Positions 10,434 through 21,801 of a DNA stretch of 64,000 nt are shown here, piece after piece (the first letter of the stretch is position 1; each line of letters begins with the position of its first letter). Where the stretch lies: positions 190,143,586-190,207,585 of the forward strand of contig OY282558.1 in the NCBI GenBank assembly GCA_958295665.1, given 5' to 3'. Source of the stretch: Tipula vernalis. Lineage: Eukaryota > Arthropoda > Insecta > Diptera > Tipulidae. Below the pieces are notes generated by a model, which was not told where the DNA came from, made no database searches, and saw only the letters and a list, made by a program, of their open reading frames with translations. The position numbers were made by a program, and so were the translations under genes.

Positions 10434-11120
10434 AAAATTAAATTAGCTTTATCATCAGCACCAGTATTAATTAATGCAGATTATACGAAACCCTTCTTCA
10501 TAAAATGCTATGCCAGTATCAAGGGAATTGGAGGAGTCCTGTTCCAAAAAGACGATAAAAACTACGAACGTCCAATAGCATCCGTCTCGCAGAAATTAAA
10601 TCCAGCTCAAAGAAATTATTGTGTGTCGGAATTGGAATGTTTGGCAGCCATCATTAGTGTTCCAAAATTTAGACCATACATCGAAGCGTACCACTTTACT
10701 ATAATCACAGACCATGCGAGCTTGAAATGGCTGATATCCCAGAATGACTTAAGCGGTAGATTGGCTAGGTGGAGCCTCAAACTCCAATCATTTGATTTTG
10801 TTATTGAACATCAAAGAGGTTCTCTGAATATAGTTCCAGATGGTATATCTCGCGTTCACTGCGATAGTCTGGAAGAACTAATCAGTAATAGATCTTTGTG
10901 TGTAGGTGCTGTAAATTTAGACTCAGATCATTTTACGGATGTTGAATATGTAGCATTGCGAAAAAAAATTGAAGCTTCCCCCTCAACGTACCCAAATCAT
11001 CGCGTCGTCGAAAACAAAATTTATTTAAGACTGGAGCCATTGCAGAATAAAGAATTAACCGACTTTCCTGTATGGAAATTGTGGATTCCTGCACAACTTA
11101 CTTCGTTGCTAATTAAATAG
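10434..11120 (+). pseudogene. Ty3/gypsy B RNase H, catalytic Asp replaced
   Basis: The frame runs through RNase H: PFFIKCYASIKGIGGVLFQ, NYCVSELECLAAI and FTIITDHASLKWL, then ARWSLKLQSFDFVIEHQRG and PDGISR. The first motif should be (T/C)DAS; here the codon is TAT (Tyr) in place of Asp, removing a metal ligand. The Glu of SELE and the Asp of ITDH are still present. A tether to the integrase zinc finger follows until a TAG at 11118-11120. The gene is interrupted and decayed. Confidence 0.7.
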
Positions 11121-12109
11121 GAGCATGACGATCCAAATGCAGCATACGTATTACTAAAACGTTGAAACGCATTCGACGTTTCTACTTCTGGCCCCGTATG
11201 AGAAAGCCAGTACATGAATATATTACAAACTGTGCCCCATGTAAAACATCAAAAGCTGCGAATCAAACTCTGACTCCGCCAATGATACCCAGCCACTGTA
11301 CGGAAAGACCATTCCAAAGAATATACCAAATATGGATTTATTAGGGCCTTATCCGCGATCAAAAAATGGAACAACCATCCTAATTGTTTTGGATAAACTA
11401 ACAAAATTTGTTCTTCTTAAACCATTAAATAAAGCGATAGCTTTGAGAATTATTGTAGAATACATCAAGGATGAAATATTCTTTATGTACGGCGTTCCCG
11501 AGATTATTCACACAGACAACGCGGTGTAATTTACGAGTAAGGAATTTCAACAACTACTAAACGAATTTGCGTTTTATGCACCTCAGTCCAATGCTTCCGA
11601 ACGCGTAAATCGTTCAATCATCGAAGCAATCCGATCGTACATTTCCAAAGATCACCTTACAAGGGGTACTCATCTAGGTGATATTCACGAATCACTAACG
11701 GTATCGCCACATTTCTGTTTATTCGGTTGTCATCGAATTAGTCACATAAACGAATAAAAATTGCTTAGAGACATTGACTGTTGCAATGAAAATAATGTGG
11801 TATTAGATGCTCTTCCCGATCGCTTTCAAACTCTCCACGAGGAAGTGAGGAATAAGCTCGCACAGGCTTATAAGAAATACGCTTCTCATTATAATTTTAC
11901 GTACCACTGAAGTGGAATTTAAAACAGGAGAGACTGTTTACTATCGTAACCATGCCCAGAGCAGTGCAGCAGGATTTTACTGTGCCAATTTTGCTCCTAA
12001 ATTTATCAAAGCTCGAGTGAGAAATAAAGTTGGTACAGTTAATTATGAGCTTGAAGATGACACCGGAAAATTGTTGGGCACGTTTCACGCAAAAGATATT
12101 AAGCGTTGA
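11121..12109 (+). pseudogene. Ty3/gypsy B integrase, broken
   Basis: The zinc-binding part (FYFWPRMRKPVHEYITNC plus APCKT) is at about 11180-11250. The core then shows DLLGPYPRSKNGTTILIV with the first Asp, GVPEIIHTDNAV with the second, and SNASERVNRSIIEAI with the Glu. A TAA at 11527-11529 cuts the core, and further frame changes follow. The last open part (11912-12109) reads FKTGETVYYRN ... ELEDDTGKLLGTFHAKDIKR, the family C-terminal DNA-binding domain and natural end. Confidence 0.7.
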
Positions 12110-13314
12110 TGTTTGAAATATCTCATTTTAGATCTCTTTAGCTCTATCTCTTCTCGATTATTCGTAGTGATATCAATGAAATCTGCCCTGTAACGTTTTG
12201 ATATATGTAGGTACTTGATTGTGGTAAATCGTTATTTGATTTACCCCTAATAGTTGATATCCACATATTTTCATTTGCCTTGCGTTCATTTCTAATCTAA
12301 TTCGGAATAAATGTAATGTGTTCATCTTTGTGGTCAGGGGAAAATCTTTATTGTGGATGTTGTTATTATTTTGGTTCATTCGGTTGAATTTCGTATACGA
12401 TTTTTTTTTGGTCGGACATAATCGTTTCGCTCTCACCTTTTGACAACGGTATCGGCCTAGTTCAAGTTTATACGATTTCCCTATAATTTAATCATTCGTT
12501 CATTACTTGCGGTGGTGATCAACACATCAACGAGAAATTAATTGTATTAACTTGTACAAATGAAAAACTAACACAATTAAAAAAGTGCGCAAACTAAATA
12601 AAAAAAGAAAAAGCAATTTCCATTCAGGAATTTTTTTAATTCCGTCATTTTTGATTAATTGCAATGATACTATAGGTAAATATTATCATTCATCATATCA
12701 TCATATTCGGTACGTCAGCATACTTGTTTGGGCAGAATTAAATTCAGCAGAATCAAAGGAAGGGCCGAGAAACCTAAACAACCACATCGCTACTACTCAA
12801 CAAATATATGTAAGTAGGATAAAAGCAAAGCCGTTTTGTTCGACTGATACCGTTGTCCCATTGTGAAAATTTTATTTAATTCTTGTTTAATTTTTCATTA
12901 ATAATTTCATATTCATTGGTTAACGGTATATAATAATTGCAATTGTTGAATTTATTTTTATTTTTTTTTTTTCCTCTCGTGAACCAAAGTGTTAGTTTAT
13001 ATTATTTTTGGTAGATTCTTTTTTCACTAAGTAATGGTGCGTTAAGTAATCGAGGAAGAAAGAAAAACAAAAATCTGTTAAGAATAATAATCATTTGGTT
13101 ACTTGGTTCTTATGGTAGTGAAAATTTGTGTTTGTGCGTAGCCAAAAATTTTTTTTTAGGTTGGATGTAGTTATCCTTTATCACTCATCATTTACATCAT
13201 TTTCATGATGGCTGATTAAGTGACCAATTGGTGGGGCGGTAGCAGATGAGGCAGTAGACGTAATATGGTGTGTGTTGTGGTTTATAGTTTAGCACATGAA
13301 TAATTTTTTTTGTA
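12110..13314. other. non-coding; may hold the 3' end/LTR of gypsy B
   Basis: No coding signal. The stretch is AT-rich with a GA-poor polypyrimidine run near 12960. An LTR could be here, but I found no second copy in the window to prove it. Confidence 0.3.
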
Positions 13315-14200
13315 ATGCTAATGGTCGCTAATTTACCATATACTGAACCCTCCCAGCCCTGGACACTCAGGATTTATATTAAAAAGAGCAAGCATGTGCA
13401 CCGTAGCACCAAGCAGCGATACGGTTGGGAAACATTTTACTTACCACAAAACGGCGTATTAAAGAATTCCAGTACGACGACAAAATTACGAGTAGTATTT
13501 GACGGTTCGGCCAAAACGACAAATGGTCGTTTCCTGAATGATGAGTTGATTGAGTCAACAGTGCAGCAAAACATAACTGAGATTTTGGTAAGGTACGTCA
13601 ATTCAGGGTACAAAAATCAGATGTAAACTTCCACAGAATTTGGTGGAGAGAATCATCGACCCAGCATTTCTTGCGACACTCAGCATACATGACATTGCTG
13701 ACCATTTGATGCAGAACTTCGGAATGAGCTGAAGCTGATTGAATCATTGGAGATTCCAAAATGGCTAGAAACAAAAGACGATTTTAAAATGCGTGAGTTT
13801 GCGGACGTTTCGAAAGAAGCCTATGAGGCCTAATAACTGCCAAGACAAAGTGAGCGCCGATAGAAATCATTAGCATTCCTAGGCAAGAACTATGTGTAGC
13901 GCCCATTTTTGGTAAATCTATATTGGAAGTAACAATGAATTCTGTATCTCTCACGACTAGACCAATAGTATATTTGTACACGGATTCCATAATCGTGTCA
14001 AACTGGCTTTCAAAGCAACCAAAAAGTTCCAGTAATCAATATCATCACGTAAGCATAGAAAGGAAAATACGGCTTATTGTGCTTCCAAATGTCTACACCC
14101 GAATGAGCTTACAAAGTGATATGCCGGATCCGCCTGAAGAAATGGTGGAAGGAACCACCATTTCTTCAGGTGGATCCGGTCATGATTCCAAGTGAAACCC
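13315..14200 (+). pseudogene. second BEL/Pao pol fragment (RT start and RNase H)
   Basis: The first open piece (13315-13626) has FYLPQNGVLKNSSTTTKLRV and VFDGSAKTTNGRFLNDEL, the start of the BEL/Pao reverse transcriptase. The middle of RT is missing. In another frame near 13740-13830, ESLEIPKWLET and FADVSKEAYEA mark the RNase H start. The piece 13923-14195 has IVYLYTDSIIVSNWLS, the later RNase H motif, and runs into the perfect-looking hairpin at 14124-14179. It is a separate, shorter copy from that at 6.0-9.2 kb; the RT core and integrase are lost. Confidence 0.65.
14124..14179. repeat. 25-bp inverted repeat (hairpin) with 6-nt loop
   Basis: Left arm 14124-14148 and right arm 14155-14179 start and end with CCGGATCC/GGATCCGG and pair with a single mismatch; the loop is AAGGAA. 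It lies inside the BEL/Pao RNase H remnant. Its low divergence stands out against the decay around it. Confidence 0.9.
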
Positions 14201-14810
14201 GAACAATGAGTTCGGAAAATGAAGGGACAGTTGAAGCAGCAGTACCTACCATAGGTGATGAAGGACGGATGGCCAGCAGGATTTGAAGATACAAAGTAGA
14301 ATAAATAAAATATCTTAATCAAATAGTTTTTTGATAAAATCACAGTATCATTACAAAAATCACAAAGTAACTCACTTAGTATCTTAATATCTTAAACCTT
14401 AAAAAACTTAAAAATTAAATTGAAATGCTACAATATGAGCAGATTAGATATCTTATTGTTTAGGTTTTGGTGCCCTTGATGTATTTTCAGAATTTTTCGA
14501 AGCACAATTTTTTGGAGTAGTTCGGTTAGCATTTTTTGATTGTTCATTAGAGTTGTTTACATTTCCCATAAAGTGTGTGCACCAAATATTGAGAAATATT
14601 GACTAAAGTGAAATTTTTAAACTTACTTGAAGCGTTAAATATTGTTTGGTAGTACTGCTTGTACTGCTCTCCCATATATTTAAACCTATCGTTCATATAG
14701 TATGTTTTTCTTTATGCTCATTTATGCCATTTTGTTGTGCAAATTGTTTTGGGCAAAAATTTGCAACTAAATTATGTGTTTTTTTTCTAGTGCAAATGTC
14801 TGATCTTAGA
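14201..14810. other. no gene seen
   Basis: AT-rich sequence between the BEL/Pao fragment and the minus-strand decayed gene; it may include the 3' flank of that gene. No repeat or coding motif recognised. Confidence 0.25.
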
Positions 14811-16249
14811 TTAACTAACTTCCCTAAAGTTCCCTTCATCGTAATTACGGCTGTATTTAATGCTGAAAATATTTTGTTGAAAACACACCATTTTTAGTTG
14901 CGTAAATGGTATGATTTTTAAATTGAAGCATTTCAAAATTTCTTCAAAATCTAGCATGTCTTTGGCCAAGAGTTGTAGAAGTTCGTATGGTTTCTTTCGG
15001 TTAGTGTCTTTTAATAACCTTAGTAAACCAAGTGGCGAAATGTTTTCTATCTCGCAGTGCGCATGATCGATTCCATGTACAGCACTGTGGCTACTGATTG
15101 AAAATTGCATGCCAACTTTCGATAAATTGGTGTGTATTATCATAAAATATTTGATTGCGGTTGATATTATGGAGTTTTCGTTTTGAGGAACGCAAGAATC
15201 GCTCCACAAAATGACTTCATTAAAATCGCTGTTTTCAAATATCCTGGTAAGTATTTTATGCATAGCGGACGTAATATCAATACCACTTTTGCGCAATATA
15301 CTGTCTTTTGTCTTGCTTGTTGGTAAATGCGCCATTAAATTATATACATTCAACTTTACATGGTAAAAAATTTCACCAATTTCAAATTTGGGGCAATTGA
15401 TAACATTTTGTAGTCTGAGCTCGACAGTAGTGAGATTCAACTCGGGGGAAGCTTTGGATGTGATAACAAATTGTTGATATTCCTGGGATATTCTTCGATT
15501 ACCATTGACGTATTGGCCTCGTTTTGATTTAGCCGGTATACAAGAAACTTTATCTTTGTTTGCGTGGACGGTATATGGGGGGGGGGGAGTGACGGGTTCC
15601 TGGGATAGACATATAGTGTACCTAAGAATTTTTGTTACATATTTGTCCTCAATCATTACAGACATCAAATAGTACTGAAAGTATTACATCTTCGAGATGG
15701 TTCCTTTGTAGTGCGTTTTTTTAACCGGTAAGTATTCATATTTCCCTTGTTGGTTCAATTTGCAATATTCCTTAAATAACGAATTTCTTTCATCTAATGT
15801 GTTGAAGTGCGAAAATTTATACTTGCAGATGGAGCAATATTTTAAATTTTTGACAAACTTTCGCGGCTTAGCTTTTCCTGGAACGGTGACTTACTCTTGA
15901 CCAGGGAATAAACCGCCTTATACTTCTCTTAGTAAGGATTTTGTAGGAACATTCTCAAGCCACATCGTTTTCATAATCTGAAACTACAAGTTCAATCAGA
16001 GTTTCCTGAGCAGAGCCAGTTGCCACTTCCATTTCTAGGGCCATTTGTAGATACCTCCTCCAAAACTTTGGTGGTAGTAGCCAAAGCTGGTTTCTTTCGA
16101 ATCAAGTTAAAATTAGATGACATATAGGAATCAAACTCAACCTGCCCTATTTCAACAGTATAAATTACTGTAATCCCTATCGGCGCTCTGTCAGAATATA
16201 AATATTCCACTTCGTAATTTTCTATAGAAACATCACTGTGTGAAGCCAT
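14811..16249 (-). pseudogene. decayed multi-copy gene with WSDxC..QN motif (DUF7869-like)
   Basis: Three minus-strand blocks seem to belong to one gene. The first (16249-15992, ATG start, 85 codons) is acidic with no named motif. A middle block (about 15882-15690) has two Cys (YCSICKYKF) and then LDERNSLFKEYCKLNQQGKY. The main block (15668-14811, 285 codons) has VILWSDSCVPQNENSI and HSAVHGIDHAHCEIE. The WSD...QN and H..D..H signature recalls repeated, transposase-like proteins of arthropods of DUF7869 type. Blocks lie in different frames with a stop after the middle one, so the copy is broken. The family call is from memory of the motif pattern; function unknown. Confidence 0.45.
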
Positions 16250-17199
16250 GCTCTAACGGAATCTATTTACTGGTTGTTTTTTCATTACATTTATAGTTAT
16301 AATTAGGTATATTATACACTATAAAAATGAACAGAAATAATTTTGAATAACGGTGCATGTGAAATCGATGTATGCCATAAGGTTCGATGTGCATTTAACG
16401 ATAATTTTGGGCTGAACATAGTAGAGTCAAATGTGCTTGAAAAATCAGGCAGTTACACATCCGTTATACTGGTAGCACAAAATTTGAGCGTGATCGATAA
16501 GTGGCAATAGTTGAATTTAAAAGAGGATGTATCATTTAAAAAGTTACATTTTTGGGTCAGTTTAGCTAAAATTAGCAGTTAGAACAATTTCATTCTGGGG
16601 TCGCGATTTTCTACACAAAAATTTCTTGCCTTCGTAATATCGAAGGCGAAGTGGAGTGCTTAGACCAGTTATTCAAAATACAGTCTTCTTCCTCATCAGT
16701 CACTGGATCTGCGCTTATAGTATAACACAGTTCGTATACCCTATTATAGTGTTTGGAGCAAGTTGAGGTGTAACAGATATCGTACACTGCAGTGGCTTTT
16801 GTATTGTTCAGAATACACCTAATACCTTTTCTTTAGATGTGATCTTTTTAAAAATAACTTCAAAAAATATTCGTGATTGTTTTGGATGATTTGCAGCTGC
16901 TCGTTTAATGAATGGCTCTAATTTGCTCCAACGTAAAATTGCCGACCAATTTTTTCATAGTATTGAGGGTTACTTCTTCTGGTTTGAGAGATTTATCATT
17001 TTATTGTATATTTTTTGATAATTTAATTTATCAGTCTGATTAATCCACTCTTCTCGTAAGAACATTTTGAGGAGCTTGTAACTGATCCAAATTGCTTCTA
17101 CGATTATTCATAGTCCCAAACACATGAATTTGAGTGGCAAGTGATGTAACCATTATCTTCACATTTTCAATTACTGGGTTTTCAGACCATGTTAAAGTT
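16250..17199. other. no gene seen
   Basis: Upstream flank of the decayed minus-strand gene, about 950 bp, AT-rich, without coding motifs or clear repeats. It could include a promoter remnant. Confidence 0.25.
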
Positions 17200-18760
17200 A
17201 GGCGAAAGTTCTCAGCCGAAAGTAAAAAGTCGATAATGCAGATTATGTTATTAACATTCCAGCCGAAAGTAAAAAATTTAGCGGTTATCAGTCGTAAGTA
17301 AATAGGATACATAGATTGAACTTAAAATTTACCTAGAAAACTTTGTTTAACATAATAGTGGAAAATATCGGAAAATCAGAATAATCCACCAAATTGGATT
17401 AAAATCAGGCTCTTTAGTGTATATCTTAAGTTGAATCGTTTTTAGGTGATTTATCAATAGCTATCACAGAAAAAAAATTCAGGTCAAGTTTCCCGTGCGA
17501 AATCTCGAAAAATTCGATTTTCCAACAAAATTTGTATAAAATCAGCCTCTAGAGTCTTATGTCTGGAGATGTATTTTGTTGATGTGACTTGTAAATAGCT
17601 ATCGCAGAAAAACAAATCAGTTCAAGTGTCCCGTGGGAAATCTCGGAAAATTTGAAAAGTTTCCAGCCGAACGTAACAAATGAGAGTATTAAATCAGCCT
17701 CTAAAGTGTTATGTCTGGAGATGGATTTAATTGATGTCACTTATCAATATCGTGTGAAAACTCGGAAAATTCGATTTTCCAAAAATCATTAGAAATTTTT
17801 TATAAAATCACCCTCTAGAGTGTTATGTCTGGAGATGGATTGCCTTGATGCGACTTGTCAATAGCACTCGCAGGAAAACATTCAGTTCAAGTTTCCCGTG
17901 GGAAATTTCCGAAAATTCAATTTTCCAAAAATAATTAGAAATTTTTTATAAAATCAGCTTCTAGAGTGTTTGTCTGCAGATGAATTGCTTTGATGTGAAT
18001 TATCAATAGCTGTCTAAGGAAATAAATTCAGTTCAAGTTTCCCGTGGGAAATCTCGGTAAATCCGATTTTCCGAAAATCGTTAGAAAATTTATATAAAAC
18101 CAGCCTTTAGAGTATTATGTCTGGAGAATTATTTTATTGATGTGACTTGTAAAGTGTTACGTCTGGAGTTGAATTTTATTTATGTGACTTGTCAATAGCT
18201 ATCGCAGAAAAAAAAATTCAGTTCAAGTTTCCCGTGGAAAACAAAAAATTTGTATCGACTTTTTTCACAATTTTGCACAATATTTTTTTTACTTGTTAAA
18301 TTTGAGAAAAAAGAATTTGGCTGATAGGGCTGATTTTGTAGATTCACGTTTTACTTTCGGTTGGAAACTTAAAAAATTTAATTTGCCCAGATTTCCTACG
18401 GGAAACTTGAACTGAATTTGTAATAAAATATATCTCCAGACATAACACTCTAGAGGCTGATTTTATTGCAATTTAAAGTATTTTTTTTGGGTTTCGCGAA
18501 TTATCCACAATTTTCTACGATTTTCCACGAGGAACTGGAACCAGGTTTTGCCATATAAGAATATTGACAAAGGTCTTCAATGCTATACCGATTGATAACG
18601 ACTTCATTTTTTATTTTCAGCTGGGATAATACATCTGCATTACCGATTTCCTCAGTTTCGGCTGATAATACAATCAGCGTTACAGTTGTTTTTATATTCG
18701 GCAGGAAACTTTTGGTTGGAGTAAAACAATCTGCATTATCGACTTTTCCCTGCCACTAAG
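17200..18760. mobile_element. Foldback-like element: tandem subrepeats with inverted copies
   Basis: The left part is a direct array of units of about 115-150 bp, each with GTCTGGAGATGGATT (at 17561, 17713, 17827, 17972, 18119, 18161) and TTCAGTTCAAGTTTCCCGTG. The right part carries the same words inverted: CTCCAGACATAACACTCTAG near 18434 and GGGAAACTTGAACTGAATTT just before it. The outer ends pair as well: AGTCGATAATGCAGAT at 17228-17243 has its perfect reverse complement at 18729-18744. Long inverted ends made of internal tandem repeats are the hallmark of Foldback-type elements. No transposase gene is present, so it is non-autonomous. Confidence 0.55.
17400..18245 (+). repeat. tandem array, about six copies, period mostly 145-152 bp
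   Basis: Each unit reads roughly AAAATCAGCCTCTAGAGTGT, then GTCTGGAGATG, a GATGTGACTTGTCAATAGCT word, then CAGTTCAAGTTTCCCGTGG and a TCGATTTTCCAAAAAT segment. Spacings between the GTCTGGAG words are 152, 114, 145, 147 and 42 bp, so some units carry internal deletions. Copies are diverged by perhaps 10-25%. Confidence 0.8.
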
Positions 18761-19859
18761 ATTTCGTTATTTCGGTTTGATTTGACTTATATTCATGTTC
18801 ACTAAGATTAACCAATCGGTTTTTATGAAAGTCAACTACATTTTTACAACTGATATGATATCTATTTTTAGAGTTATCACACTCAAACACAGCTTGTTGT
18901 AATTTTATGGTCAATTTATTTATACCTACAACCAGCTCGTAAAATGCAAAAGCATATTCAGTGCTCATAAAAATAAATAAATAAAAATCAACAATATCCC
19001 AGGTTTTAAAATCAGTTTTACAAAGACGAAAACTTGAGAATTAACAATTGTACTCTTTCTGTAAAACTAACTAAACCTTATCCCTTGGATGGAACAATTT
19101 GGAGTTTTATAACTTGGACTGTGCCTCATGCATTTCAGTGGAATATGGGAGGCAGACGTTAAGTCAGTGAAGGTTGCACGCGCATTATCATAACGAAATG
19201 ACTTCGGTAGAGTAAAGCTCAGTGGTCAAACAAATGGTGGCAAATATACTAAAATCCAGCTACCAACGGGACTGAAGCTTAGTCACTTTAACCTAACGAA
19301 ATTAGTAGAACAAACAAGAATGTATTTTGTTGGAATGGTTTTAATTATCTTTTTAAAAAGACGGCCCGTTCATTTTATTTACAGTCGGTGATGCCGATTT
19401 GTTAAAAGAAGAAGGATTAGAACTATATATTATATGCCACCCAATAAATTGTGCAAATTATCAAAAGAGGAGGTTAGCTCTGCCATAACTGTGCAATAGC
19501 AGCAAGCCTCAGCAAACACATGATCAGTTGAAAATATTCTTTCAGTATTGTTGCCCTTAATCATTTTTTACTATCCATTGGTCAGATTAACGAACCCAAA
19601 TACAAAGGTAGCAAATTAAAAGCATTCTGCTGGCAATAACATTTATTAGCTGATAATTTTTTTTTAGGCTTGGCTCCTACATAAATTAGAGCCATATTGC
19701 CAAAAATCCAAATTTATACAATACATACTGACATCTGTTTAATTCATAATTCATTTTTAACAAAACAATTTTTAACCTTTAATGATCCGGATTACTCCTT
19801 CACATATTCTGTCGTCTACTACTTATTTTGTGTCAAATTGTTATAAATTCATACGTTTC
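18761..19859. other. no gene recognised
   Basis: Mostly AT-rich. A short frame at about 19388-19490 (DADLLKEEGLELYIICHP) follows an acceptor-like TTTATTTACAG, but it stops soon and no donor or family match is seen, so no exon is called. Confidence 0.25.
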
Positions 19860-20345
19860 CAGTTGCCATAGTTCAGCCTGATTCTCTCAACCTTTCGCAA
19901 CATTGGCGTATCTCCTTTGGGCTCCTTAAAGAACGAAATTCTTAAATGAGTACCACGGAGCACTCTGTACCTCATTCCTTTCGTTAGACTCTTCGAAGCA
20001 TTCGAAGTACATCTCTTGCATCCTTCCTTCCGTACTCATGAACCACGTCATTCAATGTACCCTTTTTAGCTAACATATAGGCCCTTTCATTCCCTTCGAT
20101 CTGTGTATTTGATGAAATTCATTGTATGGCCCCATCACGTGGACAGTTTCGAACGCATTCAAAATTCACATCAACATACACATTGCCTTCCCTCCCACCT
20201 CCACATTTTAGCAAACATAAACCACTCTGGGAATCGAAAAATATTACTATTTTCCTTTCCCACAGATTATGTATTGCGGTTTAGTTAATCGCTTCCTATA
20301 GCACTCTGGCGTATGCATTTTCTACTTTCAGTAATTGGCTAAAAC
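19860..20345 (-). pseudogene. LINE RNase H fragment (R1/LOA/I-like)
   Basis: On the minus strand the remnant reads KVENAYARVL, then NLWERKIVIFFDSQSGLCLL, and further on EGNERAYMLAKKGTLNDVV. These correspond to the RNase H domain at the end of ORF2 in I/R1/LOA-type LINEs: the middle Asp in (F/S)DSQ is kept, and the last motif, usually GNExAD, has Tyr for Asp. Several stops interrupt it. The 3' part of the LINE beyond about 19860 is not recognisable. It may be of the same group as the plus-strand fragment at 21.8-23.0 kb but in opposite orientation. Confidence 0.6.
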
Positions 20346-21409
20346 CCCCTTTCGAGCTATTCCCGTCACTGATAAAAATAATTTGTTGGTATAAGGTTAA
20401 ATTAACTATGTTTTGTTTATTGTAATAGATTATCATATGCCTTAAATATCTTACTCTTACAAAATCCAAATCTCGGCCCAGCAAGCAAAACTTTGTTTTC
20501 TGCAATCAAAGACTGTTAGTAGTAATAAAAACTTATAATTACGAATGCGCTTCTAGTCGCTATTTAATAATATGGTTGCGGTAATCGACGTCATAAACTT
20601 ATTTAACAAATAATTCGAGAAACACAATCAAAATTCAGTTGTCCCAACCAAATTAATATTCAATCAGTTGCTTCAACAATAAATCATTTTTCGCAATGCA
20701 CTTTCGTTTACCGGATACACACAAGTTCATAAAAATGAAAAACGATTGTTTTAAACTCATACGTGTCCATATTGAGTTACCGTATAGTCTAGTGTCATAT
20801 GTGCAGTTTTTGTGAAAAAAAATGTACGGAAATTCTTATTAAGTAAGTATATTAAGTACATTAAACATAAAATTAAAATTTTGTGAGATTATTTAGTGAA
20901 TTAATTTAGTGAAATCATAAATATTGCATTAAGTAATTTTGCTTTAGTTTATTAAACCACGTGTAATGCTTATAGCAAAGATCGATTAACTTGAGCTAAT
21001 ATATTAATTTTTCTGCGTATATTTTATGTAGATTGATAATTTTTGTTAATGTGACATACAATAGTTCAACGGCCATATTATCGGTGAACCCAAAAGGCGA
21101 TAATTTAGCAGCGAAGGATTTTTATGTTGCCGGTACATATCTAACAATTTATTTTACAAATCATACAATTTCGACAGTAATTTAGATATAATTTTATTTT
21201 TATTTACATAATATTCATTGAAAAGTTTTTTTAAAATTTCGGGTGACATTAGTTTATATGACAACAAAACATCGTGTGTGATTCACCAGCAACGGACTAC
21301 GAGCCTCATCATTTAATACAAGTAGAACCATCGGAACAAACCACCACGTCGCGCATCATCGATATTTCGGAGTTTATAAATGGCGCTTCCCCATCTTCGA
21401 TTCTTTTAA

Positions 21410-21442
21410 GGAAAACAAATCCAAAAATTGGATTTGTTTTCC
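21410..21442. repeat. perfect 15-bp hairpin, 3-nt loop
   Basis: Left arm GGAAAACAAATCCAA (21410-21424), loop AAA, right arm TTGGATTTGTTTTCC (21428-21442). The pairing is perfect. Confidence 0.9.
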
Positions 21443-21513
21443 CTAACTAGTCGATTTTCTCTTGGTTCGTTCGCCATATTTTTTCATTTTTTATTTCTAT
21501 TACTTCGGAAATC

Positions 21514-21549
21514 ATAATAATAATAATAATAATAATAATAATTATTATT
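21514..21549. repeat. (AAT)n microsatellite
   Basis: About eleven ATA/AAT triplets in a row, followed by an inverted ATTATTATT, so the tract can also fold. Confidence 0.9.
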
Positions 21550-21801
21550 GTATAAATTATTTAGATTATGTTACCAATATTTTTAATTTTTTTTAACATA
21601 GGTTTTGTCGGGTTAACCGGGATTTTATTTATTTATCGCAAATAATTGGCGACGTTTTTCCTCTTGAATTAAAAGAGGATTACTACACTCGAGCGGTAAA
21701 TGGTTAGAAAGCATCTGGTAAGATTTATGACGTGTATTCAAATTATCGAAGACAGTTGTGTTCAGCAGGTATTATCCAACGACGGGTTTACTCGAAGCAT
21801 A

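Larger units (their letters stand above)
9700..12109 (+). mobile_element. degraded Ty3/gypsy element B (pol remnants)
   Basis: Plus-strand remnants of reverse transcriptase, RNase H and integrase follow one another in Ty3/gypsy order, ending at a TGA at 12107-12109. Stops and frameshifts are frequent before 10430 and fewer after. It differs from gypsy A and from the errantivirus-like element in sequence. LTRs were not found. Confidence 0.7.
20346..21801. other. non-coding, with hairpin and microsatellite
   Basis: About 1.45 kb without a convincing gene. It has a perfect 15-bp hairpin (21410-21442) and an (AAT)n tract (21514-21549). A TGGCGACG word at 21648 looks like a retroelement primer site, but no LTR was found next to it. 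Confidence 0.3.

Noticed and set aside
12585..12866. 93-codon plus-strand frame
   Set aside because: No motif, unusual composition, and no splice or start signals; chance frame in AT-rich DNA.
17400..18245. CRISPR-like regularly spaced repeats
   Set aside because: Units are ~150 bp and repeat over their whole length, with inverted copies; there are no short repeats separated by unique spacers, and the DNA is eukaryotic.
18756..18968. 70-codon minus-strand frame
   Set aside because: No family signature; lies at the edge of the Foldback-like element.
19388..19490. Exon-like DADLLKEEGLELYIICHP stretch after an acceptor-like site
   Set aside because: Ends in a stop after ~35 codons with no donor and no recognised homology.
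21640..21670. Primer-site-like TGGCGACG suggesting an LTR
   Set aside because: No repeated LTR sequence or TG...CA end could be found next to it.
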